Positions 1 to 6,491 of a stretch of 6,890 bases of DNA are shown here, in pieces; positions within the stretch are counted from its first letter, which is position 1; the number at the start of each line of letters is the position of its first letter. Source of the DNA: Candidatus Bipolaricaulota bacterium (GTDB taxonomy: Bacteria; Bipolaricaulota; Bipolaricaulia; UBA7950; UBA9294); NCBI GenBank assembly GCA_030612175.1, contig JAUWOJ010000057.1, positions 1 to 6,890 of the forward strand, in the 5' to 3' direction. The notes beneath the pieces were generated by a model. It was not told where the DNA came from and made no database searches. It saw only the letters and a list, made by a program, of their open reading frames with translations. A program made the translations under genes and the position numbers.

Positions 1-126
1 GAATTACCACCGCATATCCATATTGTCTTTCATGAGGAATGGTCTCGGCGCCCCTGCTCCTCCCCACCTCCGCACCCTAGCCGTCTCTCTGCCTCTTATT
101 TAGTTTGTGGATCGGTCTGCCCGTTT

Positions 127-140
127 CGCAATCCGCAATC
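127..140. repeat. Two tandem 7-bp units (CGCAATC)
   Basis: CGCAATC occurs twice back to back with no mismatch. On its own this is weak, but two further heptamer-periodic clusters lie in the same spacer. Confidence 0.4.
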
Positions 141-205
141 GCCTACGCTCGCCTGCTCCCTAGCACCTCTGCACACTACAACTTCTGCCTCCTCCGCGGT
201 AAGGC

Positions 206-233
206 AGTTATCAAGAATCAGTTGTCAATCGTC
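206..233. repeat. Four degenerate 7-bp units ending in TC
   Basis: The stretch divides into AGTTATC, AAGAATC, AGTTGTC and AATCGTC. Each unit starts with A and ends with TC, giving an exact 7-bp period with a variable middle. On the minus strand the units read as GA-led heptamers (GACGATT, GACAACT and so on). It looks like a decayed short tandem repeat. Confidence 0.4.
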
Positions 234-281
234 GGGTCCTCCCATTTGGCCCCTTAACTATCTCGCTTCTTCTTTCACTGT

Positions 282-316
282 TCTCGCCTCCCGCCTCCCG
301 ACTCTTGACTGCCGAC
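282..316. repeat. Five degenerate tandem heptamers
   Basis: The units are TCTCGCC, TCCCGCC, TCCCGAC, TCTTGAC and TGCCGAC, consecutive and without gaps. Their consensus is TCCCGAC, or GTCGGGA on the minus strand. Each unit differs from its neighbour by one to three bases. This resembles the short tandemly repeated repetitive (STRR) heptamers known from cyanobacterial and some other bacterial intergenic regions. No function can be read from the sequence. Confidence 0.6.
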
Positions 317-391
317 TATCTTTACAGTCTTTCTCTGGCTTACCTTGCCTTGACTGCGAGGAACCTCAAGTTAGATGGCCGGGTGTATCGA

Positions 392-1057
392 TTAGGTGCG
401 TTGCCACTCCTCGATCAACATAGGAATGTCGGCAAAGCTTCGTGTTACATAGTCAGCAACCTCTTCCAGCTCAGCAACCTTTGGGTTAAACGCTATGGAC
501 AGGCCAACAAGATCCATAACTGGGACATCATTGACATGGTCACCGACATAACAGATCTCTGAAAGAGGAAGGCCTATTCTCAGTGCGGTCTGCCGCATGA
601 CATCTGCTTTCTCCCAAAGACCAACTATCGTCTCTGTTTCTCCTGTGAACGAACTATTGCGAACGAGCAAGCGATTGGCAACAGCAAACTCAAAGCCAAG
701 ATCTTTGCGTACGTATTCGGCAACGAGGTCAACACCAGAGGAAAGGATTCCGAGAAGATAGCGCTTCCGCAGCGTGCAAATTGCCTCCGGAACGCCAGAC
801 GCGTAAGGAGGCGGAAGGACTTTCTTCGTAACTTGTTCCACAGGAACACCAGCTAGAAGTCGGGCGTTCTCAGACATCCATTCTGCATAAGCATCTGGAC
901 GCGGAAAGTACTTAGCAAGGAGGAGGTCCCATTCTTCCTTAACACCAGCAGCGGCACCAATCGCACCCCAACTTGATTCAAACTCCACGCCTTGGTAACG
1001 AACCAGGGTTCCATCGAGGTCAAAGATAACCGCACCAATATGTTTTGGCTTATTCAT
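392..1057 (-). CDS. HAD-superfamily phosphatase, SerB-like
   Basis: This is a 221-aa cytoplasmic HAD hydrolase with all four family motifs. Motif I is DLDGT (nucleophile D13, acid/base D15), motif II is SSG (S106-S107), motif III is the Lys of WEK (K150), and motif IV is GDHVND (D173, D177). The helical cap lies between motifs I and II, roughly residues 20-90. The tail after motif IV (SIAFNPK, 187-193) matches the phosphoserine-phosphatase branch, so hydrolysis of a small phosphomonoester is likely, but the cap does not let me name the substrate. The ATG overlaps the last 8 bases of the upstream beta-helix gene and has no clear Shine-Dalgarno, so translation is probably coupled to that gene. 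I see no functional link between an exported beta-helix protein and a cytosolic phosphatase beyond shared transcription. The HAD family is certain; the SerB reaction is a guess. Confidence 0.9.
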   Translation of the reverse strand: MNKPKHIGAVIFDLDGTLVRYQGVEFESSWGAIGAAAGVKEEWDLLLAKYFPRPDAYAEWMSENARLLAGVPVEQVTKKVLPPPYASGVPEAICTLRKRYLLGILSSGVDLVAEYVRKDLGFEFAVANRLLVRNSSFTGETETIVGLWEKADVMRQTALRIGLPLSEICYVGDHVNDVPVMDLVGLSIAFNPKVAELEEVADYVTRSFADIPMLIEEWQRT

Positions 1058-2942
1058 CGAGAGTAAGAATTAACCGCGTTGCTGCAGTGATTTCGTACTC
1101 GGCGAGGTACCCGCCCGGGAGTTCCAACGCGTAACGGAACGGCTCGTTTGCAGTATACAGGTTTGGTGATTCCGGTTCCATAGTTGTGCTTCCCACTAGC
1201 GCTCCATGTTCGTCAAAAAAAACGATATCAAGCGGGAAGCTTACCGTTTCCATTGTGAAGTAAACAGATACCTCTTCGTTGTAACAGAACAAGAGCGCGG
1301 GGAAATTGTCAACCAGGGAGGCAGGAAATGATCGGAATCCAATGAATCGTTCGTATGCCTTGTCAGCAATAAGCACGGGAAGTTGTATGGCATCGCCTTT
1401 CTCTGTTAGCAGTATCACGCTTTGTATCTTGAGGGTAGTAAGAATGCCGAGGCCTTTTCGATCGGAAAGTGGCAGAAGGAGTGGCGCGGCATCTTGGACG
1501 CCAATGGGGAAAAGGAACACAGGGGTATTATCAGCTTGGTTGCCGTCTATGTCGGTTTTCTGATTGTCTTCCCAGAAATTACCCACACCAGAGCTGGTCC
1601 AGGTGTTCCTGCCATAGTCACTGATAAGTTTGCTGGCTTCGCCGAAAAACATGTTTTCGTACAATAGATTTGCATTAGAATCAGTGCAAAGATAGAGGTG
1701 GTGCGCATTGTCGGTAAAGGTGTTCTCAAAGATTCTGTTATTGGTGATCGCTTCCTTTCCATAGGTCTCGGGGAATAAGATCCCTTGATAGGTGTTCCGG
1801 GCAATCATATTTTGCGAGATCCGGTTGTAAGAACCTCTAACAACAAAGCCCGTATCTCCGCCGATGATCGTGTTTGCAGAAATGGTATTGTTATTGGCTA
1901 GGCTATCCACAACAATGCCGATTTCGGTTCTTACGATTGCGTTCCTCTCTACGTGATTTGCCACTGCTTGATGGATAATGATTCCATATCGTGTGTTCTC
2001 ATGGTAAATAATACTTCCTGTTATGGTATTTTGAGTCGATCCCGCGTTTAGCTCAATTCCGATTGGGTTGGCAGCAATCGTATTGCCGTAGAGGTAATTA
2101 TTATCGCTGGCGGAAACAATCGCTCCATAGCTGTTTGCTAGCAGCTGGTTCTCAGAGAGCTTGTTTCCGTTTGAAAGCCACAGCTGTATCCCGGCATGAT
2201 GATTATTGCCAAGTTCATTATCCGTTATCGTGTTATCATTCGACCAGTAAAGACTGATCCCGTCTTCGCAGTTACGATATGCTACGTTAGAGTCAATCAA
2301 TGAGTTGCTGACGAAGGCAAGCTGAATCCCATCTCCATCAATGATCTCATTATCAGTTATTGTCATGTTCTCGCATGCCGCAATGTATAGGTTGTTTGAA
2401 TTAAGCCCGCTAACTCTCTCGCCATTCCTCTCACAGAAGTAGTTGATCGGATAACCGTTAAGCAGATTGGTTTCGTCTATCGTATGGCGGTATTCGTCGA
2501 TTACCGCACCGATAACAGAGAGTCCTCTTCCTGTGACCTGTAAGCTATTGTCCCTCATAACTACGTCGGTACTGGAGATAATGGCGACTCCGTTGAGTGT
2601 GTTTGAGATTAGACAGTTTTCAATTGTGGCCGCAGAGACGAAGCCAAGGCGAATAGCTGCTCCTTGCTCTTCCCTCGCTCCGTTAACAGTCAATTCGCGT
2701 AACACAAAGTGCGCGCTCGCGTTCTCTACCTTGATCCCATAAGCAGTACCGGCGGGAACGTCAATCTCCCAAGCAGCGATTATGTAGGGATCGTCCAATG
2801 TTCCAGTTCCGTACAGAACGCCGTTTGCAGCAGTGAAATCATCGTTGCCAAGAATGGTAATTGGGGCATGCGGTTGCCGGGCTAGGGCCCCTATCGATAG
2901 ACAGATTAGCAGCATAGTCAGAACGCAAACGGTGTTTCTCAT
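1050..2942 (-). CDS. Exported NosD-like beta-helix protein with C-terminal DUF192 domain
   Basis: The product is 630 aa. Residues 1-21 are a Sec signal peptide: a short Arg-containing n-region, the hydrophobic stretch VCVLTMLLICLSIG, and a likely cut after ALA (19-21). Residues 60-460 are a right-handed parallel beta-helix of the NosD/CASH type, with many rungs of the form N-x-I-x-x-N-x-I (NTITDNEL, NTISANTI, NRIFENTF). The NosD insert HTIDETNLLNGYPI lies at 153-166, and the closing GNFWED...DIDG segment at 454-467. Residues about 505-630 are a DUF192 domain, with FIGFRSFP, YFTMETVSFPLDIVFFDE and RYALELPGGY. The ATG at 2942 is chosen because AAGGAG lies 8 nt upstream and the promoter sits within the longer open frame; extending to 3026 adds 28 residues ahead of the signal peptide. 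The protein probably acts outside the membrane, perhaps binding polysaccharide or as a surface protein. No nos genes are adjacent, so a copper-maturation role is not supported. Confidence 0.9.
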   Translation of the reverse strand: MRNTVCVLTMLLICLSIGALARQPHAPITILGNDDFTAANGVLYGTGTLDDPYIIAAWEIDVPAGTAYGIKVENASAHFVLRELTVNGAREEQGAAIRLGFVSAATIENCLISNTLNGVAIISSTDVVMRDNSLQVTGRGLSVIGAVIDEYRHTIDETNLLNGYPINYFCERNGERVSGLNSNNLYIAACENMTITDNEIIDGDGIQLAFVSNSLIDSNVAYRNCEDGISLYWSNDNTITDNELGNNHHAGIQLWLSNGNKLSENQLLANSYGAIVSASDNNYLYGNTIAANPIGIELNAGSTQNTITGSIIYHENTRYGIIIHQAVANHVERNAIVRTEIGIVVDSLANNNTISANTIIGGDTGFVVRGSYNRISQNMIARNTYQGILFPETYGKEAITNNRIFENTFTDNAHHLYLCTDSNANLLYENMFFGEASKLISDYGRNTWTSSGVGNFWEDNQKTDIDGNQADNTPVFLFPIGVQDAAPLLLPLSDRKGLGILTTLKIQSVILLTEKGDAIQLPVLIADKAYERFIGFRSFPASLVDNFPALLFCYNEEVSVYFTMETVSFPLDIVFFDEHGALVGSTTMEPESPNLYTANEPFRYALELPGGYLAEYEITAATRLILTLDE

Positions 2943-2950
2943 ACGGTTTT

Positions 2951-2956
2951 CTCCTT
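2951..2956 (-). promoter_or_regulatory. Shine-Dalgarno site fixing the beta-helix gene start
   Basis: The minus strand reads AAGGAG, then 8 nt (AAAACCGT), then ATG at 2942. This is close to ideal strength and spacing, and it selects the internal ATG over the start at 3026. Confidence 0.85.
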
Positions 2957-2985
2957 GGTATGTCTCTATCCAGGCTTTCTTCGCA

Positions 2986-3014
2986 ATTATAGCGTCACCA
3001 AGAGGTATCAACAA
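2986..3014 (-). promoter_or_regulatory. Sigma70-type promoter for the beta-helix/HAD pair
   Basis: On the minus strand the -10 is a perfect TATAAT (2986-2991). It lies 17 nt from a weak -35, TTGTTG (3009-3014). An overlapping TTGATA is a better hexamer but sits only 14 nt away. Transcription would start near 2979, leaving a leader of about 37 nt. A GGAGA-AA-TCTCC dyad (3035-3046) lies about 20 bp upstream of the -35 and could be a protein-binding site. This is inferred from sequence match only. Confidence 0.6.
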
Positions 3015-3075
3015 TGCTGTAAACATCCGACTCTGGAGAAATCTCCTTCTGTTAAGTAGTTTGCTGGTATTTGAG

Positions 3076-3125
3076 AGTTACTTGAGCAACTGCTGCAGGC
3101 AAAACGTGTCCAAGGTCCCACGTGG
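3076..3125. promoter_or_regulatory. Dyads in the divergent intergenic region
   Basis: An imperfect dyad, AGTTACTTGAGCAACT (3076-3091), and a perfect 8-bp palindrome, CCACGTGG (3118-3125), lie ahead of the DUF4015 gene. Either could be an operator. I find no well-spaced -35/-10 pair for the rightward gene: TATACT at 3164-3169 is a fair -10, but it lacks a -35 and falls after the first ATG. Confidence 0.25.
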
Positions 3126-3158
3126 AAAACACCGAGACGACCACAATGGCTGATAAGG

Positions 3159-4184
3159 ATGACTATACTTCGTAAGATAATCATGAACAGAGCATCTATT
3201 CGCTGTCTGCTAGTTTTGGGATGTCTTTTCACGCTGCTTGGGATAGTTGGATGGGATCAGACCCCTCCAGCGTCTTTAAGTGTGTTTCCTCCTAACTACC
3301 ACGATCGTATCGGGGTTTATCTAACCTCTCACGCGATCAATAAGCCCGGGGTTTTGCAGGGTGTGCTGGCAGCCGTTCGCGAACAGAAGCTTAACGCAGT
3401 CGTGATTAATGTGAAGAACATGCATGGTGAATTGACTTATGAGAGCAGCATTCCATTGGCAAATACGATAGGTGCTTCCAGCGGGCGTCTTGAGTTCCAC
3501 TCTCTTCTTACTGCCTTGCGCGAGGCGGGGATCTACTTGATTGCCAGACAAGTACTGTTTTATGATCCTAAACTTGCGGCTTTCCTCGGGATCTCAGGCT
3601 CATGGGTTTCACCGGATGATGAGAGAGCTGTCGCTTACAACCTGGCAGTCGCTCAGGAGGTTGCCAGGCTGGGATTTGACGAAATCCAGTTTGATTACGT
3701 GCGTTTCCCCGATGAAGGCGAGCTTCTCCCCATTTATGAACAACGATATAAGGCGGTGAACGGATTTCTGCAGCAAGCGAGACAAGAACTCCCCGGTAGG
3801 ATTATTCTCTCAGCAGACGTGTTTGGTCGAGTGCTATGGAATTGGAACAAGAAGCGAATTGATCCTATTGGTCAATCTTTGGAGGAGATGGCCGCGTATA
3901 TCGATTTGATCTCACCGATGCTCTATCCTTCTCACTATGTAGAGCAGTACTACAAAGATAATCCTTATCAGCTGGTAATGGATGCTCTTAGTGCTGGGAA
4001 AGACCGAGTGTCTGCTCCTTTACGGCCGTTCTTACAGGTGTTTGATCGAGCAATTCCGTATAGCATGAGTCTGGAAACATATATTCGTGAACAGATAAGG
4101 GCAGCTAAGGAAATGGGTGCGGATGGTTACTTGTTCTGGAGCCCAAACTGTGATTACGAGGCGCTGTACAGAGCTCTCGACTGA
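3159..4184 (+). CDS. Membrane-anchored DUF4015 (putative glycoside hydrolase) protein
   Basis: The product is 341 aa. Residues 16-32 form one hydrophobic segment after a basic N-terminus. There is no clear signal-peptidase site, so it is probably an uncleaved anchor with the rest outside. A VLGC tetrapeptide (19-22) resembles a lipobox but lies too early in the hydrophobic run to be convincing. Residues about 50-335 match DUF4015 (PF13200, GH-like TIM barrel): RIGVYLT (50-56), YLIARQVLFYDP (126-137), FDEIQFDYVRFP (173-184), SADVFG (218-223), IGQSLE (237-242), SPMLYPSHY (252-260), RPFLQVF (289-295) and FWSPN (326-330). The Asp residues in QFDYVRFP and SADVFG are the obvious catalytic candidates; no substrate is established for the family as far as I know. 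The start is unsettled: the ATG at 3159 has AAGG directly abutting it, and the in-frame ATG at 3183 (333 aa) has only a weak site. The gene is divergent from the beta-helix gene and not tightly linked to the next gene. Confidence 0.88.
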   Translation: MTILRKIIMNRASIRCLLVLGCLFTLLGIVGWDQTPPASLSVFPPNYHDRIGVYLTSHAINKPGVLQGVLAAVREQKLNAVVINVKNMHGELTYESSIPLANTIGASSGRLEFHSLLTALREAGIYLIARQVLFYDPKLAAFLGISGSWVSPDDERAVAYNLAVAQEVARLGFDEIQFDYVRFPDEGELLPIYEQRYKAVNGFLQQARQELPGRIILSADVFGRVLWNWNKKRIDPIGQSLEEMAAYIDLISPMLYPSHYVEQYYKDNPYQLVMDALSAGKDRVSAPLRPFLQVFDRAIPYSMSLETYIREQIRAAKEMGADGYLFWSPNCDYEALYRALD

Positions 4185-4219
4185 GCAATAAACGTAATCA
4201 GGCAAGAAGAATAGATCTC

Positions 4220-4248
4220 TTGAGAGAACCTGTTCCCGGGTTGATAAT
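4220..4248 (+). promoter_or_regulatory. Sigma70-type promoter for qng1-tgt
   Basis: TTGAGA (4220-4225) and GATAAT (4243-4248) are separated by exactly 17 nt. Each differs from consensus at one or two positions. Transcription would start near 4255, giving a leader of about 30 nt that carries a GGAGG site at 4268-4272. A dyad TCTCT-TG-AGAGA (4216-4227) overlaps the -35 and could hold a regulator. The promoter gives the salvage pair its own start, separate from the DUF4015 gene, whose stop lies 35 bp upstream. Confidence 0.6.
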
Positions 4249-4284
4249 CTTAGTGTGCTCTCATCGTGGAGGAAGAAAGAAGAG

Positions 4285-5241
4285 ATGGCACTAGACATTG
4301 TGTCGCGAGCTCGGTTCGTTTGTGGAAGAAGCATGCATGTCGCTATCAACCCAGAGAGAATTGACCAGCTTGCTCGATTACTCGTGAATATGCCACTTCC
4401 TCAGTGGAGCTACGAACACCATTTCTATGACGGCAGTGAACGAACAGTGAGCTATCTGTTGATACTTGATGTCCTCAACTTTTGCTTCTTCCCCGAACCA
4501 CGCTGGCAGGTTATTGTCGGAGGCGAACAAGTGCAAGGGTATTTTGGTCTTGCCTTGGTCTTGAAACAGGCTTTCATGACTAGGGAGCCGCCCATTGACG
4601 ACTTCTCCTACCTGATGTGTGTCAAGGAACAAGAGGTACGTACACTTCTGCAAGGAGAGCATCCCATAGGGAAGATTCCGCTGCTTAAGGAGCGAGTTAC
4701 TATCCTTCGCGAGCTTGGGGACAGAATGGTCTCTGTCTATCAAGGCAAGGCGGCAAACTTGATAGAAGATGCGGGCGGAAGCGCGATACGGCTGACTGAA
4801 CTCCTAGTGGATGGCTTCCCATCATTTCGTGACGAGGCTTGGTATAAAGGAGAAAAGATCGCATTCTATAAGCGGGCACAGATCCTGGCAAGCGACCTTT
4901 ACGCAAGCTTTCGCGGCAAATCATTTGGTGCGCTTAAGGACATGGAAAAACTGACTGCTTTCGCTGATTACAAAGTTCCTCAAATCCTCCGCGATGAGGG
5001 AGTACTTGATTATTCGGAGGCGCTAGCGCGAATAGTTGATAGCAAAGAGTGGATTTGCGCAGGTTCGGTACACGAAGTGGAAATCCGAGCAGGGATGATT
5101 GTGGCAGTTGAACTGCTGCGTGGTGCTCTCTTGCGGCTAGGAAGAGCGCTCTTGTCAATAGAAATAGACTGGCTTCTGTGGAATATGGCGCAAGGCCGCG
5201 AAATGGCGCCACACCATAGGACGCTGACCACCTTCTACTGA
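4285..5241 (+). CDS. qng1: Queuosine 5'-phosphate N-glycosidase (DUF2419/Qng1)
   Basis: The product is a 318-aa soluble protein that matches the queuosine-salvage family (Q_salvage, PF10343) along its whole length. Signature blocks in order are HFYDGSERT (46-54), LDVLNFCFFP (61-70), ERVTILRELG (136-145), FPSFRDEAWYKGEKIAFYKR (178-197), LTAFADYKVPQILR (223-236), GSVHEVEIRA (260-269), IEIDWLLW (292-299) and PHHRT (309-313). Characterised members cleave queuosine 5'-monophosphate to release the queuine base, using an active site related to DNA glycosylase folds. All the acidic and aromatic blocks appear intact, so it is probably active. I chose the ATG at 4285 because GGAGG lies 12 nt upstream and MALDIVSRARFV matches the usual N-terminus. 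A GTG at 4255 falls at the predicted transcription start and is unlikely. The stop overlaps the tgt start by one base. The family is patchy in bacteria, so transfer is possible. Confidence 0.93.
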   Translation: MALDIVSRARFVCGRSMHVAINPERIDQLARLLVNMPLPQWSYEHHFYDGSERTVSYLLILDVLNFCFFPEPRWQVIVGGEQVQGYFGLALVLKQAFMTREPPIDDFSYLMCVKEQEVRTLLQGEHPIGKIPLLKERVTILRELGDRMVSVYQGKAANLIEDAGGSAIRLTELLVDGFPSFRDEAWYKGEKIAFYKRAQILASDLYASFRGKSFGALKDMEKLTAFADYKVPQILRDEGVLDYSEALARIVDSKEWICAGSVHEVEIRAGMIVAVELLRGALLRLGRALLSIEIDWLLWNMAQGREMAPHHRTLTTFY

Positions 5242-6482
5242 TGAGCGGTCTATTCAGAATGCAGAGCCGAGATCCAGGATCGTCAGCACGTACGGGGATA
5301 CTAACAACAGCGCACGGACAAGTGGCAACGCCAGCGTTTGTGGCCGTAGCTACGCAAGCAACGGTGAAAGCGCTTGAGCCTCAAACACTAGTTGAACTTG
5401 GCATACAAATCGTAATCGCTAACTCTTATCATCTACATCTACGCCCAGGTGAGAACGTAATTGCCGGATTAGGTGGGCTACACGGTTTCTCGGGATGGAA
5501 TGGGCCGGTAATGACGGATTCTGGCGGATTTCAGGTATTTAGTCTTGGAGCGGGAAAGGAACACGGTGTAGGCAAGATCGCGTCTATTTTTCCTGGACGT
5601 GGTTCCTGTATACCAGCAGAAGGACACCAGGGAAGAAAATCTCTTGTTCGGCTAGACGAAGAAGGGGTCAGGTTCCGCTCTATCGTGGACGGGTCAGAAC
5701 ATTTCTTTTCGCCGGAAGTTGTAATCACACTACAACAGAAACTAGGCGCGGATATCGCGCTAGTTCTTGATGAATGCACGTCACCATTACACTCTTATGG
5801 CTATACGAAAAGAGCTATGGAGCGAACGCACCGCTGGGCGAGACGTGGTTTAGAAGCATTCCGAGAAGGCGCCAAGGGCGAGATGTCTCCAAACCCTGGA
5901 CAAGTTCTGTACGGCATAGTACAAGGGGGCGCGTACAAAGATCTGCGGCAAGAAAGCGCGCAAAGAATAGAGGAGATAGGTTTTGAAGGGTTTGCCATTG
6001 GCGGTTCACTTGGTCGATCAAAGGAGGAAATGCACCTGGTTCTTGACTGGACAATACCATATCTTAGCGAGGAGAAACCGCGACCCCTTCTAGGAATCGG
6101 AGAGATTGACGATATTTTTGCTGCTGTAGGGCGGGGGGTGGATACGTTTGATTGTGCCGCATGTACACGTATTGCGCGAAATGGCACCGTATTTGTAAAA
6201 GATGCACCTCGCCATCGGGTCAACTTGCGAAACGCGCGGTTCAAGTCCGACCCTAACCCAATAGCTAGCCATTGTGATTGCTTCGCGTGTCGCCATCACT
6301 CGCGTGCGTACTTGAGGCATCTATGCCGTTCTGGCGAACTATCCTTTTACCGACTTGCCTCAATGCACAACCTTCGATTCATCGTTCGCTTAATGAGCGA
6401 TATTCGTGCAGCCATAACAGCGGGAAAATTCAACGAGTTGGAACAAGAATGGCAAACAGCAAGAAGAGGTGGATCGGCGTAA
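5241..6482 (+). CDS. tgt: tRNA-guanine transglycosylase, probably queuine-accepting
   Basis: The product is 413 aa. It swaps G34 of GUN-anticodon tRNAs for a 7-deazaguanine base. Landmarks are TDSGGFQVF (92-100, D93), LDECT (176-180, D177), GIVQGG (225-230, Q228), the nucleophile D304 in FDC (303-305), and a zinc site C345, C347, C350 and H376. The Zymomonas mobilis counterparts are D102, D156, Q203 and D280. Three oddities stand out. First, the pocket strand is GGSLGRSKEEM (254-264), where preQ1-type enzymes have GGLAVGEG; the Val that limits pocket size is gone and a Gly falls nearby, as in eukaryotic queuine enzymes (GGLSGGES). Second, residues 104-140 include about 30 extra residues after FSLG, which explains the length above the usual 370-386. 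Third, the usual PTR after FDCV is CTR (308-310). The ATG shares its A with the stop of qng1 (TGATG), so translation is coupled and the two should be co-expressed. Enzyme identity is secure; queuine as substrate is inferred. Confidence 0.95.
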   Translation: MSGLFRMQSRDPGSSARTGILTTAHGQVATPAFVAVATQATVKALEPQTLVELGIQIVIANSYHLHLRPGENVIAGLGGLHGFSGWNGPVMTDSGGFQVFSLGAGKEHGVGKIASIFPGRGSCIPAEGHQGRKSLVRLDEEGVRFRSIVDGSEHFFSPEVVITLQQKLGADIALVLDECTSPLHSYGYTKRAMERTHRWARRGLEAFREGAKGEMSPNPGQVLYGIVQGGAYKDLRQESAQRIEEIGFEGFAIGGSLGRSKEEMHLVLDWTIPYLSEEKPRPLLGIGEIDDIFAAVGRGVDTFDCAACTRIARNGTVFVKDAPRHRVNLRNARFKSDPNPIASHCDCFACRHHSRAYLRHLCRSGELSFYRLASMHNLRFIVRLMSDIRAAITAGKFNELEQEWQTARRGGSA

Positions 6483-6491
6483 CATCAAGGC

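Larger units (their letters stand above)
1..391. other. Non-coding pyrimidine-rich spacer
   Basis: I see no credible gene, tRNA or rRNA here. The plus strand is very rich in C and T (for example 49-77 and 240-300), so stop codons are scarce by composition. One plus frame stays open from the window edge to about 423, but it has no start and reads as a Ser/Pro/Leu/Cys-rich string, so I treat it as an artefact. Three short clusters of 7-bp periodicity lie inside and are listed separately. Between 317 and 391, downstream of the leftward HAD gene, there is only a weak dyad (CTTGA at 349-353 with TCAAG at about 366-370) and no T tract, so no convincing terminator. Confidence 0.6.

Noticed and set aside
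181..260. A possible tRNA in the left spacer
   Set aside because: The GTCGGGTCC stretch superficially recalls a T arm, but there is no GGTTCRANNCC match and no cloverleaf on either strand.
1..423. A stop-free plus frame running in from the left edge
   Set aside because: It has no start, reads as low-complexity Ser/Pro/Leu/Cys, and runs into the antisense of the HAD gene. The pyrimidine-rich composition explains the lack of stops.
1547..2742. Other open frames opposite or inside the beta-helix gene
   Set aside because: They are in other frames of a well-supported gene, lack ribosome sites and family motifs, and read as low-complexity shadows.
1050..2942. Assignment as the copper-maturation protein NosD of nitrous oxide reductase
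   Set aside because: Only the beta-helix repeat type is shared. No nosZ, nosF, nosY or nosL lies nearby, and the DUF192 tail is foreign to NosD.
2942..3026. A 28-residue N-terminal extension of the beta-helix protein
   Set aside because: It would place the signal peptide internally, contains the predicted promoter, and ignores the AAGGAG site ahead of the ATG at 2942.
3213..3224. A VLGC lipobox in the DUF4015 protein
   Set aside because: The hydrophobic segment continues well past the Cys and too little precedes it, and Leu at -2 is atypical, so an uncleaved anchor fits better.
4255..4284. A GTG start for qng1 ten codons upstream
   Set aside because: It coincides with the predicted transcription start and has no ribosome site; the ATG at 4285 has GGAGG and the family-like N-terminus.
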